This document shows, piece after piece, positions 34,986-45,041 of a stretch of 64,000 nucleotides of DNA. The stretch is from the NCBI RefSeq assembly GCF_000559025.1, contig NZ_JAAN01000042.1:36115-100114 (forward strand), read 5' to 3'. Both the position numbers and the translations under genes were made by a program. The notes under the pieces are model-generated. The model was given only the letters and a program-made list of their open reading frames with translations. It searched no databases and was not told the origin of the DNA. The DNA is from Luteimonas huabeiensis HB2. GTDB taxonomy: Bacteria; Pseudomonadota; Gammaproteobacteria; Xanthomonadales; Xanthomonadaceae. How positions within the stretch are numbered: position 1 is the first letter of the stretch; each line of letters opens with the position of its first letter.

Positions 34986-35980
34986 GCGATGTGCTCCAGC
35001 CGCTCGATGCCGCGGCGGATGCGCCAGCCGCGCAGCCACCAGCCGCGGCGCCGGCATTCCTCCAGCAGCGACGGCAGCCCGGCCGGAAACAGCCGCCCCA
35101 GCGTCTCGCGCATCTGCGCGGCCAGGGCGAGGTCGTCGCGGGGCATCTTGTTCGCCACCGAGGACAGCGTGCGTACGCAGAAGTAGTCCACCGCGAAACG
35201 GGCGCGGGCGTTGAGCGATTGCGCGCGGGTCAGGCCCTCGTGCAGCTCGCGCAGCGACAGGTTCACGTCGCGGAACTTGTCGCCGTCGAGCGTGGCCAGC
35301 GCGCTGCCCGGCCGCTGCCGGTAGCCGACCCAGGTCTCGGGCACGTGGACGAAGCTGCGCACGCCGCGCACCAGCGCCGGGATCGCGGCCACGTCCTCGG
35401 CCAGCCGCCGGCCGACCGGGAACGGCGCGCGGCCCCAGGCCTCGCGACGCGCGATCTTCGACCACGGGTGCAGTTGCCGGGCCGCCAGCAGGCCGGCGAC
35501 CAGCGCGTTGCGATCGGTCTCCAGCACCGAGCCGCGCCCGGCATAGGTGGACCGATGCAGTTCGCCGCGCATGCGGTGCTTGAGCGTGGTGCGCTCGCGC
35601 AGCACGCGGAAATCGCACAGCACCAGATCGGCGCCGGTGCGCGCGATCGCGGCCTTCAGTCCGGCGATCGCGCCGGGCAGCATCACGTCGTCGGAATCGA
35701 GGAACCAGACGTACTCGCCGCGGGCATCGGCCAGCAAGGTGTTGCGCGCGGCCGAGATGCCGCGGTTGCGGTCGTGGCCGAGCAGGCGGATGGTCTCGCC
35801 GTGGCGCTTGCGCAGGTCGCGCGCGATCTCGGGGCAGTTGTCCGGCGAGGCGTCGTCGAGCAGCACGATCTCCACCCCGCCATCGACCTGCGCCAGGATC
35901 GATTCCACGCATTCGCGCAGGTAGGGCTCGACCCGGTAGAAGGGCACCAGCACGCTCAGCCAGGGTTGCGGGGGCGACAT
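34982..35980 (-). CDS. Glycosyltransferase family 2 protein
   Basis: 332 residues, GT-A fold. The nucleotide-sugar signature is complete: VLVPFYRVEPYLRECVESI at the start, LLDDASPDN (near 41-48), RNRGISAARNTLL (71-83) and the metal-binding DSDD (95-98). An acceptor-binding region follows (RLAEDVAAIPALV with the ED pair). Inverting transferase probably working on surface polysaccharide. It lies 56 bp downstream of rsmB on the same strand and overlaps the next transferase gene by ATGA. No flippase or polymerase gene is seen here. Confidence 0.9.
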   Translation of the reverse strand: MSPPQPWLSVLVPFYRVEPYLRECVESILAQVDGGVEIVLLDDASPDNCPEIARDLRKRHGETIRLLGHDRNRGISAARNTLLADARGEYVWFLDSDDVMLPGAIAGLKAAIARTGADLVLCDFRVLRERTTLKHRMRGELHRSTYAGRGSVLETDRNALVAGLLAARQLHPWSKIARREAWGRAPFPVGRRLAEDVAAIPALVRGVRSFVHVPETWVGYRQRPGSALATLDGDKFRDVNLSLRELHEGLTRAQSLNARARFAVDYFCVRTLSSVANKMPRDDLALAAQMRETLGRLFPAGLPSLLEECRRRGWWLRGWRIRRGIERLEHIA

Positions 35981-36036
35981 GCGACTTGGAAGGGAGGAGG
36001 CCCGCGGAGTCTACACAGCGACACCGAAGGGTTTGG

Positions 36037-37344
36037 TTATCCGCCGGCCTTGCGCAGGCGGGCGTAGAAGAAGCCGTCCATGCCGTCCTCGCCGGGCAGG
36101 CGCTGGCGCCCGGCCCCGGCCTCGCGGCCGAAATCGGCCTCCAGCGGCTCGGCCGCGGCGCCGGGCGTGCGCGCCAGGAACGCGGCCACCTGGGTCGCGT
36201 TCTCCGCCGCCAGCACCGAGCAGGTCGCGTACAGCAGCACGCCGCCCGGGGCCAGCGTGCGCCAGCAGGCGTCGAGCAGCCGCGCCTGCAGCGCGACCAG
36301 CGCGTCGAGGTCGGAGGGCCGGCGGTGCAGCAGGATGTCCGGCTGCCGGCGCACCACGCCGGTGGAGGAACAGGGCGCGTCGAGCAGGACCGCGTCGAAC
36401 GGCGCGCCGTCCCACCAGTCCTGCGGCCGCGCCGCATCGGCCTGCCGGAGCGCCGCGCCGTCGAGCCGCAGCCGGCGCAGGGTCTCGCCGACCCGCGCCA
36501 GCCGGCCGGCATCCACGTCGAGCGCGGTCAGCCGCAATGCCGGGTCGCGTTCGAGCAGGTGCGCGGCCTTGCCGCCGGGGGCGGCGCAGGCGTCGAGCAC
36601 GCGCGCGCCGGGCGCCGGGGCGAGCGCATCGGCGACGCGCTGGGCGGCCCCGTCCTGTACCGAGACCTCGCCCTCGTCGAAGCCGGGCAGCGCGGCGACG
36701 GCCACCGGTGTGGGCAGGCGCAACGCGTCCGCCGGCCCGGCGGCCGGCGCCTCGGCCTCGATGCCGGCCGCCTGCAGGCGCGCGCGGTAGGCCTCGCGGT
36801 CGCCGCGGCGGCGGTTGACCCGCAGCCACATCGGCGCGGCGACCGCGCTGGCGGCGAACAGCGCTTCGGCCTCGTGCGGCCAGTCGGCGATCACGCGTGC
36901 GCGCAACCACTCCGGCCAGGCGGCGTCGGCGGCGGCCGGCGGCAAGCCTTCGCGCTGCGCGCGCCGCAGCAGGGCGTTGACCAGCCCGGCCTGGTGCGCG
37001 CGGCCGAGCGCGCGCGCCGCCTCCACGGTCGCGGCGACGGCGGCGTGCGCGGGCAGGCCGAGCGGGTCGAGCTGGGCGAAGCCGGCGTGCAGCAGCGCGC
37101 GCAGCGGGCCGTCGCGCGGCGGCAACGGGCGCGCGGTCCAGGCGGCCAGCGCGGCGTCGGCGCGCGGGTGCTGGCGCAACGCGGCGAAGCAGATCGCCTC
37201 CAGCAGCGCGCGGTCGCGGGCGTCGGGCAGGCCCGGCAGCGCCGCGGCCAGTTCCGGCCGCAGCGAGCGCCCCTTGCGCAGCACCGCGTCGAGCACGCGC
37301 GCGGCGGCCACGCGCACCGCCACGCCCGGGGCCGCCGCGGTCAT
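36037..37344 (-). CDS. rsmB: 16S rRNA (cytosine967-C5)-methyltransferase RsmB
   Basis: 435 residues. N-terminal NusB-like RNA-binding domain (about 1-140), then a Rossmann methyltransferase domain with the SAM motif [17 protein letters not shown]. The two catalytic-site Cys are in [17 protein letters not shown] (motif IV) and [11 protein letters not shown] (motif VI, nucleophile). It methylates C967 of 16S rRNA. The ATG overlaps the stop of fmt by four bases (37341-37344), the conserved def-fmt-rsmB arrangement. Confidence 0.96.
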   Translation of the reverse strand: MTAAAPGVAVRVAAARVLDAVLRKGRSLRPELAAALPGLPDARDRALLEAICFAALRQHPRADAALAAWTARPLPPRDGPLRALLHAGFAQLDPLGLPAHAAVAATVEAARALGRAHQAGLVNALLRRAQREGLPPAAADAAWPEWLRARVIADWPHEAEALFAASAVAAPMWLRVNRRRGDREAYRARLQAAGIEAEAPAAGPADALRLPTPVAVAALPGFDEGEVSVQDGAAQRVADALAPAPGARVLDACAAPGGKAAHLLERDPALRLTALDVDAGRLARVGETLRRLRLDGAALRQADAARPQDWWDGAPFDAVLLDAPCSSTGVVRRQPDILLHRRPSDLDALVALQARLLDACWRTLAPGGVLLYATCSVLAAENATQVAAFLARTPGAAAEPLEADFGREAGAGRQRLPGEDGMDGFFYARLRKAGG

Positions 37345-38276
37345 CCGCGCGGCGCGCCCGGCACCGCCAGATCGCGGCGCGCGTTGAGCCAGTCGGCGGC
37401 GTCGATCGCCTTGCCGCCGGCGCGCTGCACGCGGCGCAGCCGCAGCGCGCCTTCGCCGCAGGCCACGTCCAGGCCCTCGCGGCCGGCCGCCAGCAGCGTG
37501 CCCGGCGCGCTGCCGTGGGCCAGCGGCAGCGCGGTGGCCGCGTGGATGCGCAGGCGCTCGCCGGCGACTTCGGCCTCGGCCACCGGCCAGGGCTGGAAGG
37601 CGCGCACGCGCCGGGCGAGCACTGCGGCCGGCTCGCGCCAGTCGAGCCGGGCCTCGGCCTTGTCCAGCTTGCGCGCGTAGGTGACGCCGGCCTCAGGCTG
37701 CGGCCGCGCCACCGGGCGGATGCCGGCGCGCAGCAGGCCCAGGCCATCGGCGAGCACCTGCGCGCCGAGCGCGGCGAGGCGGTCGTGCAGTTCGCCGCCG
37801 GTCTCCTCCGCGCCGATCGGGGTGCGCTGTTCCAGCAGCACCGGCCCGCTGTCCAGGCCCTTCTCCATCTGCATCAGGCACACGCCGGTCTCGGCGTCGC
37901 CGGCCTCGATCGCGCGCTGGATCGGCGCCGCGCCGCGCCAGCGCGGCAGCAGCGAGGCATGCACGTTCCAGCAACCGAAGACGGGCACGTCCAGGATCGC
38001 CTGCGGCAGCAGCAGGCCATAGGCGACCACCACCATCAGGTCGGGCTTGAGCGCGCGCAGCGCCTGCACCGAGGCCTCGCCGCGCAGCGTCTCGGGCTGC
38101 AGCACCTGGAAGCCGCGCGCCAGCGCCTCCTGCTTGACCGGCGACGGGGCGAGCGCGCGCCCCCGGCCGGCGGGCCGGTCCGGCTGGGTGTAGACGGCGA
38201 CGATCTCGGCCTTGCCCGCCGCCGCGCGCAGCGAGGGCACGGCGAACTCGGGGGTACCGGCGAAGACGATTTTCAT
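37341..38276 (-). CDS. fmt: Methionyl-tRNA formyltransferase
   Basis: 311 residues, standard length. N-terminal formyltransferase domain with the catalytic triad Asn104, His106 ([19 protein letters not shown]) and Asp142 (EKGLDSGP), then a C-terminal OB-like tRNA-binding domain. It formylates Met-tRNAfMet using 10-formyl-THF for translation start. It is followed by rsmB (4-bp overlap) and preceded by def after a 111-bp gap that holds a GATTCGGGAATC-type repeat. Confidence 0.97.
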   Translation of the reverse strand: MKIVFAGTPEFAVPSLRAAAGKAEIVAVYTQPDRPAGRGRALAPSPVKQEALARGFQVLQPETLRGEASVQALRALKPDLMVVVAYGLLLPQAILDVPVFGCWNVHASLLPRWRGAAPIQRAIEAGDAETGVCLMQMEKGLDSGPVLLEQRTPIGAEETGGELHDRLAALGAQVLADGLGLLRAGIRPVARPQPEAGVTYARKLDKAEARLDWREPAAVLARRVRAFQPWPVAEAEVAGERLRIHAATALPLAHGSAPGTLLAAGREGLDVACGEGALRLRRVQRAGGKAIDAADWLNARRDLAVPGAPRG

Positions 38277-38280
38277 GGGC

Positions 38281-38378
38281 GGGGGACCGGGGATTCGGGA
38301 TCGGGAATCGCGGATTCGGAAAACGCGAGGGCCGGGACGGGGGCGGGGCGGCGCTTCGCCGAATCCCGCATTCCCCGC
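38281..38378. repeat. ATTCCCGATTCCC-type repeat between def and fmt
   Basis: The 5' part (38291-38320) is a run of imperfect GATTCGG / GATCGGGAATC units, and the 3' part (38359-38378) has the complementary CGAATCCCGCATTCCCC. The same repeat type occurs between gltB and gltD (53047-53160). These heptamer-based repeats are common between genes in Xanthomonadaceae; arms of opposite sense could fold as a hairpin in the def-fmt transcript. Confidence 0.6.
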
Positions 38379-38387
38379 TGCCGGCCG

Positions 38388-38900
38388 TCAGCCGCGCTTG
38401 CGCAGCTTGGCGAGCTTCTTCAGCGCCATGCTGCGCTTGAGCGGGGAGAGGTAGTCGATGAACAGCTTGCCGTCGAGGTGGTCGATCTCGTGCTGCACGC
38501 AGGTCGCCAGCAGGCCGTCCACCCGCATCGAGAACGGCTTGCCGTGGCGGTCCAGGGCCTCGACCTCGATGCCGTCGGCGCGGGTCACCTCGGCGTAGAC
38601 GCCGGGGATCGACAGGCAGCCCTCCTGGTGGGCGCGCAGCTCGGCGGAACGCTCGCGGATCACCGGGTTGACGAACACCATCGGCTGGTTCCGGTCCTCG
38701 CTCACGTCCAGCACCAGGAAGCGTTCGAGCACGTCGATCTGCGGCGCCGCCAGGCCGATGCCGGGCGCCTCGTACATGGTCTCGAACATGTCGTCCAGGC
38801 GGCGCTGGAACGCCGGCTCGACGATCCGGGCCGCATCGACGTCCTGCGCGCGCTCGCGCAGATGCGGGTTGGGATACTCGATGATCTGCAGCAGGGACAT
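38388..38900 (-). CDS. def: Peptide deformylase
   Basis: 170 residues. All three motifs are intact: GIGLAAPQID (48-56), EGCLSIPG (93-100, Cys95 binds Fe2+), and QHEIDHLDG (136-144; His137 and His141 bind metal, Glu138 is catalytic). It removes the N-formyl group from new proteins. It heads the minus-strand def-fmt-rsmB group and is divergent from the LysM gene, with 128 bp between start codons. Confidence 0.97.
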   Translation of the reverse strand: MSLLQIIEYPNPHLRERAQDVDAARIVEPAFQRRLDDMFETMYEAPGIGLAAPQIDVLERFLVLDVSEDRNQPMVFVNPVIRERSAELRAHQEGCLSIPGVYAEVTRADGIEVEALDRHGKPFSMRVDGLLATCVQHEIDHLDGKLFIDYLSPLKRSMALKKLAKLRKRG

Positions 38901-39028
38901 GAAAAGGGGGCCTGGGTCACAACGGAAAAACGACCCCGACAGTGTAACCCCGGGCTCTTGCGCCCGGCCGCGATTTGTAGGCTATAGTGCCGGCGCTGCA
39001 AGGGGAAATATCCAAGGGGAGCAGGTAC

Positions 39029-40210
39029 ATGGCTCGCATGCTTGAGCGCCTTTCGCGGTCGCTGCGCACGGTTTGCGCCGTGTCGCTGCTGACCGTGGCC
39101 ACCTACGCCGCCGCCCAGGGCGTACGCGGCGACCACCCCGACACCTACGTGGTCCAGCGCGGCGACACGCTGTGGGACATCGCCGGGCGCTTCCTGCAAC
39201 GGCCGTGGCTGTGGCCGGAGATCTGGCAGGCCAACCCGCAGATCCAGAACCCGCACCTGATCTATCCGGGCGACGTCATCAGCCTGTCCTACCTCGACCG
39301 GGTCACCGGCGTGGCGGTACGGCCGGGACCGCGCCAGGACGCGGCGCCGATCGATGCGGTCGCGCTGTCGGACATCGAGCCGTTCCTGCGCGATCTGCAG
39401 GTGGTCGATGAGTTCGAGCACCTGCCCTACGTGGTCGGCCTGGAGGAAGAGCGCATGCGCGCCGCCGAGGGCCAGGTGGTCTACGTGCGCGGCCTGGCCG
39501 ACGCCAATCCCGGCGACCGCTACACCATCGTGCGGCCGACCACGCGCTACCACCGGCTGGAGCGCTCCGGCCTGTGCTGTGACCTGTTCTACAAGGACGA
39601 CCTCGACTTCCGCGGCCGCCACACCCGCGACGGCCGCCAGTTCTGGACCAACGTGGTGTTCCCCGACAGCGGCCGCGAGACCCTGGGCCACGAGCTGGTC
39701 CGGGTCGGCGGCGGCACGGTGACCCGCGGCGAGGTCGGCGGCATCCAGGTCGCCACCCTGCTGCTGGACCAGGAAGGCAACGAGGTGCGCGTGGGCGACC
39801 GGCTGATGCCGGTGAACCCGCAGCCCTACGACCTGCAGTTCTTCCCGCACCCGCCGCGCCTGCAGACCGAGTACGGCCGGGCCCGCGTGCTGGCGGTGGC
39901 CGACATGCTCACCTCCGGCGGCCCGCGCGACGTCATCGCCATTTCCGTGGGCAGCCGCGAGGGCGTGGACAACGGCACCGTGTTCTCGCTGTGGCGGGAA
40001 GGTTCCAGCAGCATCGACCGCGTCGAGAAGGGCCCCGACCGCGACCCGCAGACGGTGTTCTTCGAGAACAAGGTCCGCCTGCCGGACGAGTTCTCCGGCC
40101 ACGCCATGGTGTTCCGCACCTACGAGCGCGTGAGCTACGCCCTGGTGATGGACAGCATCAAGCCGACCCAGGTCGGCTACCACCTCAAGCACCCCGACGC
40201 CCCCTACTGA
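39029..40210 (+). CDS. LysM-domain envelope protein
   Basis: 393 residues. Signal peptide (about 1-30, ending ATYAAAQ), then one LysM peptidoglycan-binding domain at about 38-88 (TYVVQRGDTLWDIAGRFLQ...NPHLIYPGDVISL). The remaining 300 residues form a conserved region of unknown function found in gammaproteobacterial proteins encoded between def and dprA. It is probably periplasmic and wall-bound. ATG 39029 is chosen since it follows AGGGGAG (39015-39020); the frame is open to 38987, and ATG 39038 is an alternative. Divergent from def. Confidence 0.9.
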   Translation: MARMLERLSRSLRTVCAVSLLTVATYAAAQGVRGDHPDTYVVQRGDTLWDIAGRFLQRPWLWPEIWQANPQIQNPHLIYPGDVISLSYLDRVTGVAVRPGPRQDAAPIDAVALSDIEPFLRDLQVVDEFEHLPYVVGLEEERMRAAEGQVVYVRGLADANPGDRYTIVRPTTRYHRLERSGLCCDLFYKDDLDFRGRHTRDGRQFWTNVVFPDSGRETLGHELVRVGGGTVTRGEVGGIQVATLLLDQEGNEVRVGDRLMPVNPQPYDLQFFPHPPRLQTEYGRARVLAVADMLTSGGPRDVIAISVGSREGVDNGTVFSLWREGSSSIDRVEKGPDRDPQTVFFENKVRLPDEFSGHAMVFRTYERVSYALVMDSIKPTQVGYHLKHPDAPY

Positions 40211-40219
40211 TTGCCGGCG

Positions 40220-40399
40220 GCCGCAGGCCGCCCACCGCCGCCCCTCTCCCGCCCGCGGGAGAGGGGGGGACCGCCTGCGACCCGCAGGCGGTGGGGTGAG
40301 GGCACCCCGCACCGCCGCAGGCCGCCCACCGCCGCCCCTCTCCCGCCCGCGGGAGAGGGGGGGGACCGCCTGCGACCGCAGGCGGTGGGGCGAGGGCCG
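40220..40399. repeat. Two tandem copies of a 94-bp GC-rich repeat
   Basis: The 372-bp gap between the LysM gene and dprA holds two near-identical units starting at 40220 and 40314 (period 94). Each contains GCCGCAGGCCGCCCACCGCC, then a hairpin CCTCTCCCGCCCGCGGGAGAGG, then a second hairpin CCGCCTGCG...CGCAGGCGGTGGGG ending GAGGGC; the hairpins are given here in shortened form. The copies differ by a few bases and one or two indels. They are REP-like elements of the host family. Their position after a stop codon means they may also end transcription. The rest of the gap (40400-40582) shows nothing recognisable. Confidence 0.8.
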
Positions 40400-40582
40400 C
40401 GCGCATTCCGAGCCGGACGCGCTCCGCGATCCGGCCCGCACCGCCCGCATGCCGATCCCCAGCGCTCCCCGCCCGAGCCCGCCACCTGCAGCTTTTCCGC
40501 ATCCGCGGCGGGCGGCTTTCCTACGCCGCGCCACGTCGCCTCCCGACTGCGCAGCCCCGCCCCGTCGGGCCAAGCTGCGGCC

Positions 40583-41758
40583 ATGCCCGCCCCGCACCCC
40601 GACGCCGACACCGACTGCCTGCTCCGCCTCGCCGCGGCGGGCGGCGCGCTGGCCCCGCGCCGCGCGCTGCTGGCAGCCCATGCCTCGCCCGCCGCGGCGC
40701 TGGCCGCCGGCCCGGAGGCCTGGGCCGCGGCCGGGCTGGATGCCGCGCAGCGCCGTGCGCTGCGCGCGCCGCCGCCCGACCTCGCCGCCGGCTGGTCGAG
40801 CGCGCGCGGCCACCGCGTCTTGGGCTGGCGCGATCCCGACTATCCCCCGCTGCTGCGCGACGCCCCCAACCCGCCGCCGGTGCTGTTCGTGGCCGGCGAC
40901 GTGGACCTGCTGTGGTCGCCGCTGGTCGCCGTGGTCGGCAGCCGCCGCCCCACCGCCGGCGGCCTCGACCACGCCCGCGCCTTCAGCCGCGCCCTCGCCG
41001 CCGCAGGCCTCGGGATCGCCAGCGGGCTGGCGCTGGGCGTGGACGCGGCCGCCCACGAGGCGGCGCTGGACGCCGGCGCCGCCACCGTGGCGGTGCTGGG
41101 CTGCGGCCCGGACCTGGCCTATCCGCGCGCGAACGCCCGCCTGCACGCCCGCATCGAGGCCGCCGGCGCCGTGGTCAGCGAGCACCCGCCCGGCACCCCG
41201 GCGCTGCGCGAGCACTTTCCCGCCCGCAACCGCATCGTCGCCGGCCTGTCGCTCGGGGTCCTGGTGATCGAGGCCGCCTATCGTTCGGGCGCGCTGATCA
41301 CCGCGCGCCTGGCCGCCGAGGCCGGCCGCGAGGCGTTCGCCGTGCCCGGCTCGATCCACAACCCGATGGCGCGCGGCTGCCACCGCCTGATCCGCGACGG
41401 CGCCCAACTGGTGGAGCGCGCCGAGGAGGTGGCCGCGGCGCTGGCGCCGGTGGCGCAGGCGCTGGGCGGCGCCTTGCGGCGGCGGCTGGGCGCCCCCATT
41501 TACGCCCCCGGCGCTCCTCCCGGAGCCCCGGGAACCGAGCCGGTCTCCGCCGACCCCGACTACAACCGCTTGTGGCAGGCCCTCGGGCACGACCCCACAG
41601 GTATGGATCGGCTGGTCGAGCGAACCGGATTGACGACGGCCGAGGTGTCCTCCATGCTGCTGCTCATGGAGCTCGATGGCCGCGTGGTGGTCGAACACGG
41701 CCGCTACTCCCGCACTTCCGCAACGAGGCGTCCGCAGGGCGCAGGCCGGGGGCAATGA
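40583..41758 (+). CDS. dprA: DNA-processing protein DprA
   Basis: 391 residues. It binds incoming single-stranded DNA during natural transformation and loads RecA. The Rossmann-like core is clear: [56 protein letters not shown], and [23 protein letters not shown]-terminal winged-helix (DML1-like) domain ([21 protein letters not shown]) is present. ATG 40583 gives the usual N-terminus; the frame runs open upstream through the repeats but that part is not protein-like. Overlaps smg by ATGA. Confidence 0.95.
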   Translation: MPAPHPDADTDCLLRLAAAGGALAPRRALLAAHASPAAALAAGPEAWAAAGLDAAQRRALRAPPPDLAAGWSSARGHRVLGWRDPDYPPLLRDAPNPPPVLFVAGDVDLLWSPLVAVVGSRRPTAGGLDHARAFSRALAAAGLGIASGLALGVDAAAHEAALDAGAATVAVLGCGPDLAYPRANARLHARIEAAGAVVSEHPPGTPALREHFPARNRIVAGLSLGVLVIEAAYRSGALITARLAAEAGREAFAVPGSIHNPMARGCHRLIRDGAQLVERAEEVAAALAPVAQALGGALRRRLGAPIYAPGAPPGAPGTEPVSADPDYNRLWQALGHDPTGMDRLVERTGLTTAEVSSMLLLMELDGRVVVEHGRYSRTSATRRPQGAGRGQ

Positions 41759-42228
41759 AAGAGAGCATTCTGGACGTCCTGCTCTACCTGTTCGAACACT
41801 ACTTCACCGACGACTCGGATCTGCTCCGCGACCGCGACTCCCTCCAGACCGGCCTGCTCCAGGCCGGGTTCAGCCCCGCAGAGATCAGCAAGGCCTTCGA
41901 CTGGCTCGACGCCCTGGCCGACCAGCGCCCGGCGCCGGTCACGCCGCGCGCGCATGGCCCGGTGCGCATCTTCGCCGGCGCGGAGCTGGACAAGCTGGAC
42001 AGCGAATGCCGCGGCTTCCTGCTGTTCCTGGAACAGCACGGGGTGCTCGACGCCGACCAGCGCGAGCTGGTGCTCGACCGCGCGATGGCGCTGGACCAGG
42101 ACGATCTCGACCTCGACGACCTGAAGTGGGTGGTGCTGATGGTCCTGTTCAACCAGCCGGGCAGCGAGGCCGCCTACGCCTGGATGGAGACCCAGATCTT
42201 CGCCGACGAGCCCGAGCCGGTGCACTGA
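41755..42228 (+). CDS. smg: Smg family protein (DUF494)
   Basis: 157 residues, the normal size for DUF494/Smg. Recognisable by [17 protein letters not shown] at the start, [17 protein letters not shown], and the C-terminal [21 protein letters not shown]. Found between dprA and topA in most gammaproteobacteria. Function not established. Its ATG overlaps the dprA stop. Confidence 0.95.
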   Translation: MKESILDVLLYLFEHYFTDDSDLLRDRDSLQTGLLQAGFSPAEISKAFDWLDALADQRPAPVTPRAHGPVRIFAGAELDKLDSECRGFLLFLEQHGVLDADQRELVLDRAMALDQDDLDLDDLKWVVLMVLFNQPGSEAAYAWMETQIFADEPEPVH

Positions 42229-42364
42229 AGCGCACAGGGCCGCCGGGGCACGGCCCCGTGCCCGCTCCGGCTGGCCTCCGGCTGCCGGACCGGCCACAAT
42301 CCCGGCCCGCGCCGGGCCCGCGGCTTGACAGCCGACGGCCCGGCATGATTCCACTAGAAAGAGC

Positions 42365-42390
42365 ACGCCCGGGGTCAAGGCCCCGGGCGT
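42365..42390 (+). terminator. Hairpin between smg and topA
   Basis: Perfect 10-bp stem ACGCCCGGGG / CCCCGGGCGT with loop TCAAGG, 137 bp after the smg stop and 67 bp before topA. No T-run follows, so termination may need Rho or be partial. Confidence 0.5.
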
Positions 42391-42457
42391 CCCTGTCTGC
42401 GAGACTTGTCGGCCCGGCGGCACCCGCGCCCGGCCCTTTCCGGAAAACGCCCCCGTC

Positions 42458-44989
42458 ATGGCCAAGAACCTCCTCATCGTCGAGTCGCCCGCCAAGGCCA
42501 AGACGATCAACAAGTACCTCGGCAAGGATTTCCAGGTGCTGGCCTCCTACGGCCACGTCCGCGACCTGGTGCCGAAGGAGGGCGCGGTCGATCCCGACAA
42601 CGGCTTCCGGATGCGCTACGACCTGATCGACAAGAACGAGAAGCACGTCGAGGCGATCGCCAAGGCCGCCAAGGCCGCCGAGGGCATCTACCTGGCCACC
42701 GACCCGGACCGCGAGGGCGAGGCGATCAGCTGGCACATCGTGGAGATCCTGCGCGAGCGCGGCCTGCTCGACGACAAGGACCTGCACCGGGTGGTCTTCA
42801 CCGAGATCACCCCCCGCGCGATCAAGGAAGCGATGTCGCGCCCGCGGCAGATCGCCGAGCCGCTGGTGGACGCGCAGCAGGCGCGCCGGGCGCTCGACTA
42901 CCTGGTCGGCTTCAACCTGTCGCCGGTGCTGTGGCGCAAAGTGCAGCGCGGCCTGTCGGCCGGCCGCGTGCAGTCACCGGCGCTGCGGATGATCGTCGAG
43001 CGCGAGGAGGAGATCGAAGCCTTCGTCGCCCGCGAGTACTGGACCATCGCCGCGGAGCTGGCGCACCCGGCGCAACCGTTCTCGGCCAAGCTGGCCAAGC
43101 TCGACGGCAAGAAATTCGAGCAGTTCACCATCACCGACGGCGACACCGCCGAGGACGCCCGCGCGCGCATCGCCGCGGCCGCCGGCGGCGCGCTGCACGT
43201 CACCGACGTCGTCAGCAAGGAGCGCAAGCGCCGCCCGGCGCCGCCGTTCACCACCTCCACCCTGCAGCAGGAGGCCGCGCGCAAGCTCGGCTTCACCACC
43301 TCGCGTACCATGCGCGTGGCGCAGAAGCTCTACGAGGGCGTGACCCTGGGCGAGGAAGGCACCGTCGGCCTGATCACCTACATGCGTACCGACTCGGTGA
43401 ACCTGTCGCAGGACGCGCTGGGCGAGATCCGCGACGTGATCGCGCGCGATTTCGGCACCAGGTCGCTGCCCGACAAGCCGAACTTCTACCAGACCAAGTC
43501 GAAGAACGCGCAGGAGGCGCACGAGGCGATCCGTCCCAGCTCCGCGCTGCGCACCCCGGCGCAGGTCGCGCGCCATCTCGACGACGACGGCCGCCGCCTC
43601 TACGAGCTGATCTGGAAGCGCGCGGTGGCCAGCCAGATGGTGCCCGCCACGCTCAACACCGTCAGCGTCGACCTGGCCGCCGGCAGCGAGCACAGCTTCC
43701 GCGCCAGCGGCACCACGGTGGTGTTCCCGGGCTTCCTGGCCGTGTACGAGGAAGGCAAGGACCAGAAGGCCGCCGAGGACGAGGACGAGGGCCGCAAGCT
43801 GCCGCAGATGAAGCCCGGCGACCGCGTGCCGCTGGACCGCATCGTCGCCGCGCAGCACTTCACCGAGCCGCCGCCGCGCTATTCGGAAGCCTCGCTGGTC
43901 AAGGCGCTGGAGGAGTACGGCATCGGCCGCCCGTCCACCTACGCCTCGATCATCCAGACCCTGCAGTACCGCAAGTACGTGGAGCTGGAGAACCGCCGCT
44001 TCCGCCCCACCGACGTCGGCCGCGCGGTGTCGAAGTTCCTGTCCAGCCACTTCAGCCGCTACGTGGACTACGACTTCACCGCCAAGCTCGAGGACGAGCT
44101 GGACGCGGTCAGCCGCGGCGAGGAGGCGTGGGTGCCGCTGATGGAGAAGTTCTGGGGACCGTTCAAGGAACTGGTGGCCGAGAAGACCGAATCGGTGGAC
44201 CGTTCCGAAGCGACCGGCGCGCGCGAGCTGGGCACCGATCCCAAGACCGGCAAGCCGGTCAGCGTGCGCCTGGGCCGCTACGGGCCCTACGCGGCGATCG
44301 GCAGCACCGCCGAGGACGCCGAGGACAAGCCCAGGTTCGCCTCGCTCCGGCCCGGCCAGAGCATGCACACGATCACCCTGGAGGAGGCGCTGGAACTGTT
44401 CCTGCTGCCGCGCGTGCTGGGCGAGGACAAGGGCGAGGAAGTCAGCGTCGGCATCGGCCGCTTCGGCCCGTTCGCCAAGCGCGGCAGCACCTACGCCTCG
44501 CTGAAGAAGGAGGACGACCCGTACACGATCGACCTCGCCCGCGCGGTGTTCCTGATCGAGGAGAAGGAAGAGATCGCGCGCAACCGGATCATCAAGGCGT
44601 TCCCGGGCAGCGACATCCAGGTGCTCAACGGCCGCTACGGCCCCTACATCAGCGACGGCAGGCTCAACGGCAAGATCCCGAAGGATCGCGAGCCGGCATC
44701 GCTGACGCTGGAAGAAGCGACCAGGCTGCTGGAGGAGACCGGCAAGCCCGCGCGCGGGCGCTTCGGCAAGAAGACCGCGGCGAAGAAGGCGCCGGCCAAG
44801 AAGACCTCGGCCGCCGCCAAGGCCCCTGCCAAGACCGCCGCCAAGAAGACGGCCAAGAAGGCCGCGCGCAAGACCGCGACGAAGAAGGCCGCCGGCGCGA
44901 AAACGGCGGCGAAAAAGGCGCCGGCGAAGAAGACGGTGGCGAAGAAGGCCGCGCGCCCGGCCGCCGGCGACGACGACGCGCCGTTCTGA
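42458..44989 (+). CDS. topA: DNA topoisomerase I
   Basis: 843 residues. Type IA topoisomerase that relaxes negative supercoils. The Toprim domain begins LLIVESPAKAKTINKYLG with DPDREGEA as its acidic metal site; the active-site Tyr is Tyr308 in LITYMRTDSVN. The C-terminal half has three topoisomerase repeat units with the pattern GRYGPY/GRFGPF (about 608, 668 and 728). The protein contains no Cys at all, so the zinc fingers of E. coli TopA are absent. In their place is a tail of about 75 residues rich in AAKKAPAKK repeats, similar to histone H1, which probably binds DNA non-specifically. ATG 42458. Confidence 0.97.
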   Translation: MAKNLLIVESPAKAKTINKYLGKDFQVLASYGHVRDLVPKEGAVDPDNGFRMRYDLIDKNEKHVEAIAKAAKAAEGIYLATDPDREGEAISWHIVEILRERGLLDDKDLHRVVFTEITPRAIKEAMSRPRQIAEPLVDAQQARRALDYLVGFNLSPVLWRKVQRGLSAGRVQSPALRMIVEREEEIEAFVAREYWTIAAELAHPAQPFSAKLAKLDGKKFEQFTITDGDTAEDARARIAAAAGGALHVTDVVSKERKRRPAPPFTTSTLQQEAARKLGFTTSRTMRVAQKLYEGVTLGEEGTVGLITYMRTDSVNLSQDALGEIRDVIARDFGTRSLPDKPNFYQTKSKNAQEAHEAIRPSSALRTPAQVARHLDDDGRRLYELIWKRAVASQMVPATLNTVSVDLAAGSEHSFRASGTTVVFPGFLAVYEEGKDQKAAEDEDEGRKLPQMKPGDRVPLDRIVAAQHFTEPPPRYSEASLVKALEEYGIGRPSTYASIIQTLQYRKYVELENRRFRPTDVGRAVSKFLSSHFSRYVDYDFTAKLEDELDAVSRGEEAWVPLMEKFWGPFKELVAEKTESVDRSEATGARELGTDPKTGKPVSVRLGRYGPYAAIGSTAEDAEDKPRFASLRPGQSMHTITLEEALELFLLPRVLGEDKGEEVSVGIGRFGPFAKRGSTYASLKKEDDPYTIDLARAVFLIEEKEEIARNRIIKAFPGSDIQVLNGRYGPYISDGRLNGKIPKDREPASLTLEEATRLLEETGKPARGRFGKKTAAKKAPAKKTSAAAKAPAKTAAKKTAKKAARKTATKKAAGAKTAAKKAPAKKTVAKKAARPAAGDDDAPF

Positions 44990-45041
44990 GCCGGCCCGGC
45001 ATGCGCGCGTCCGCGCTCCTGTCCGCCCGCGGCGGCGCCCG

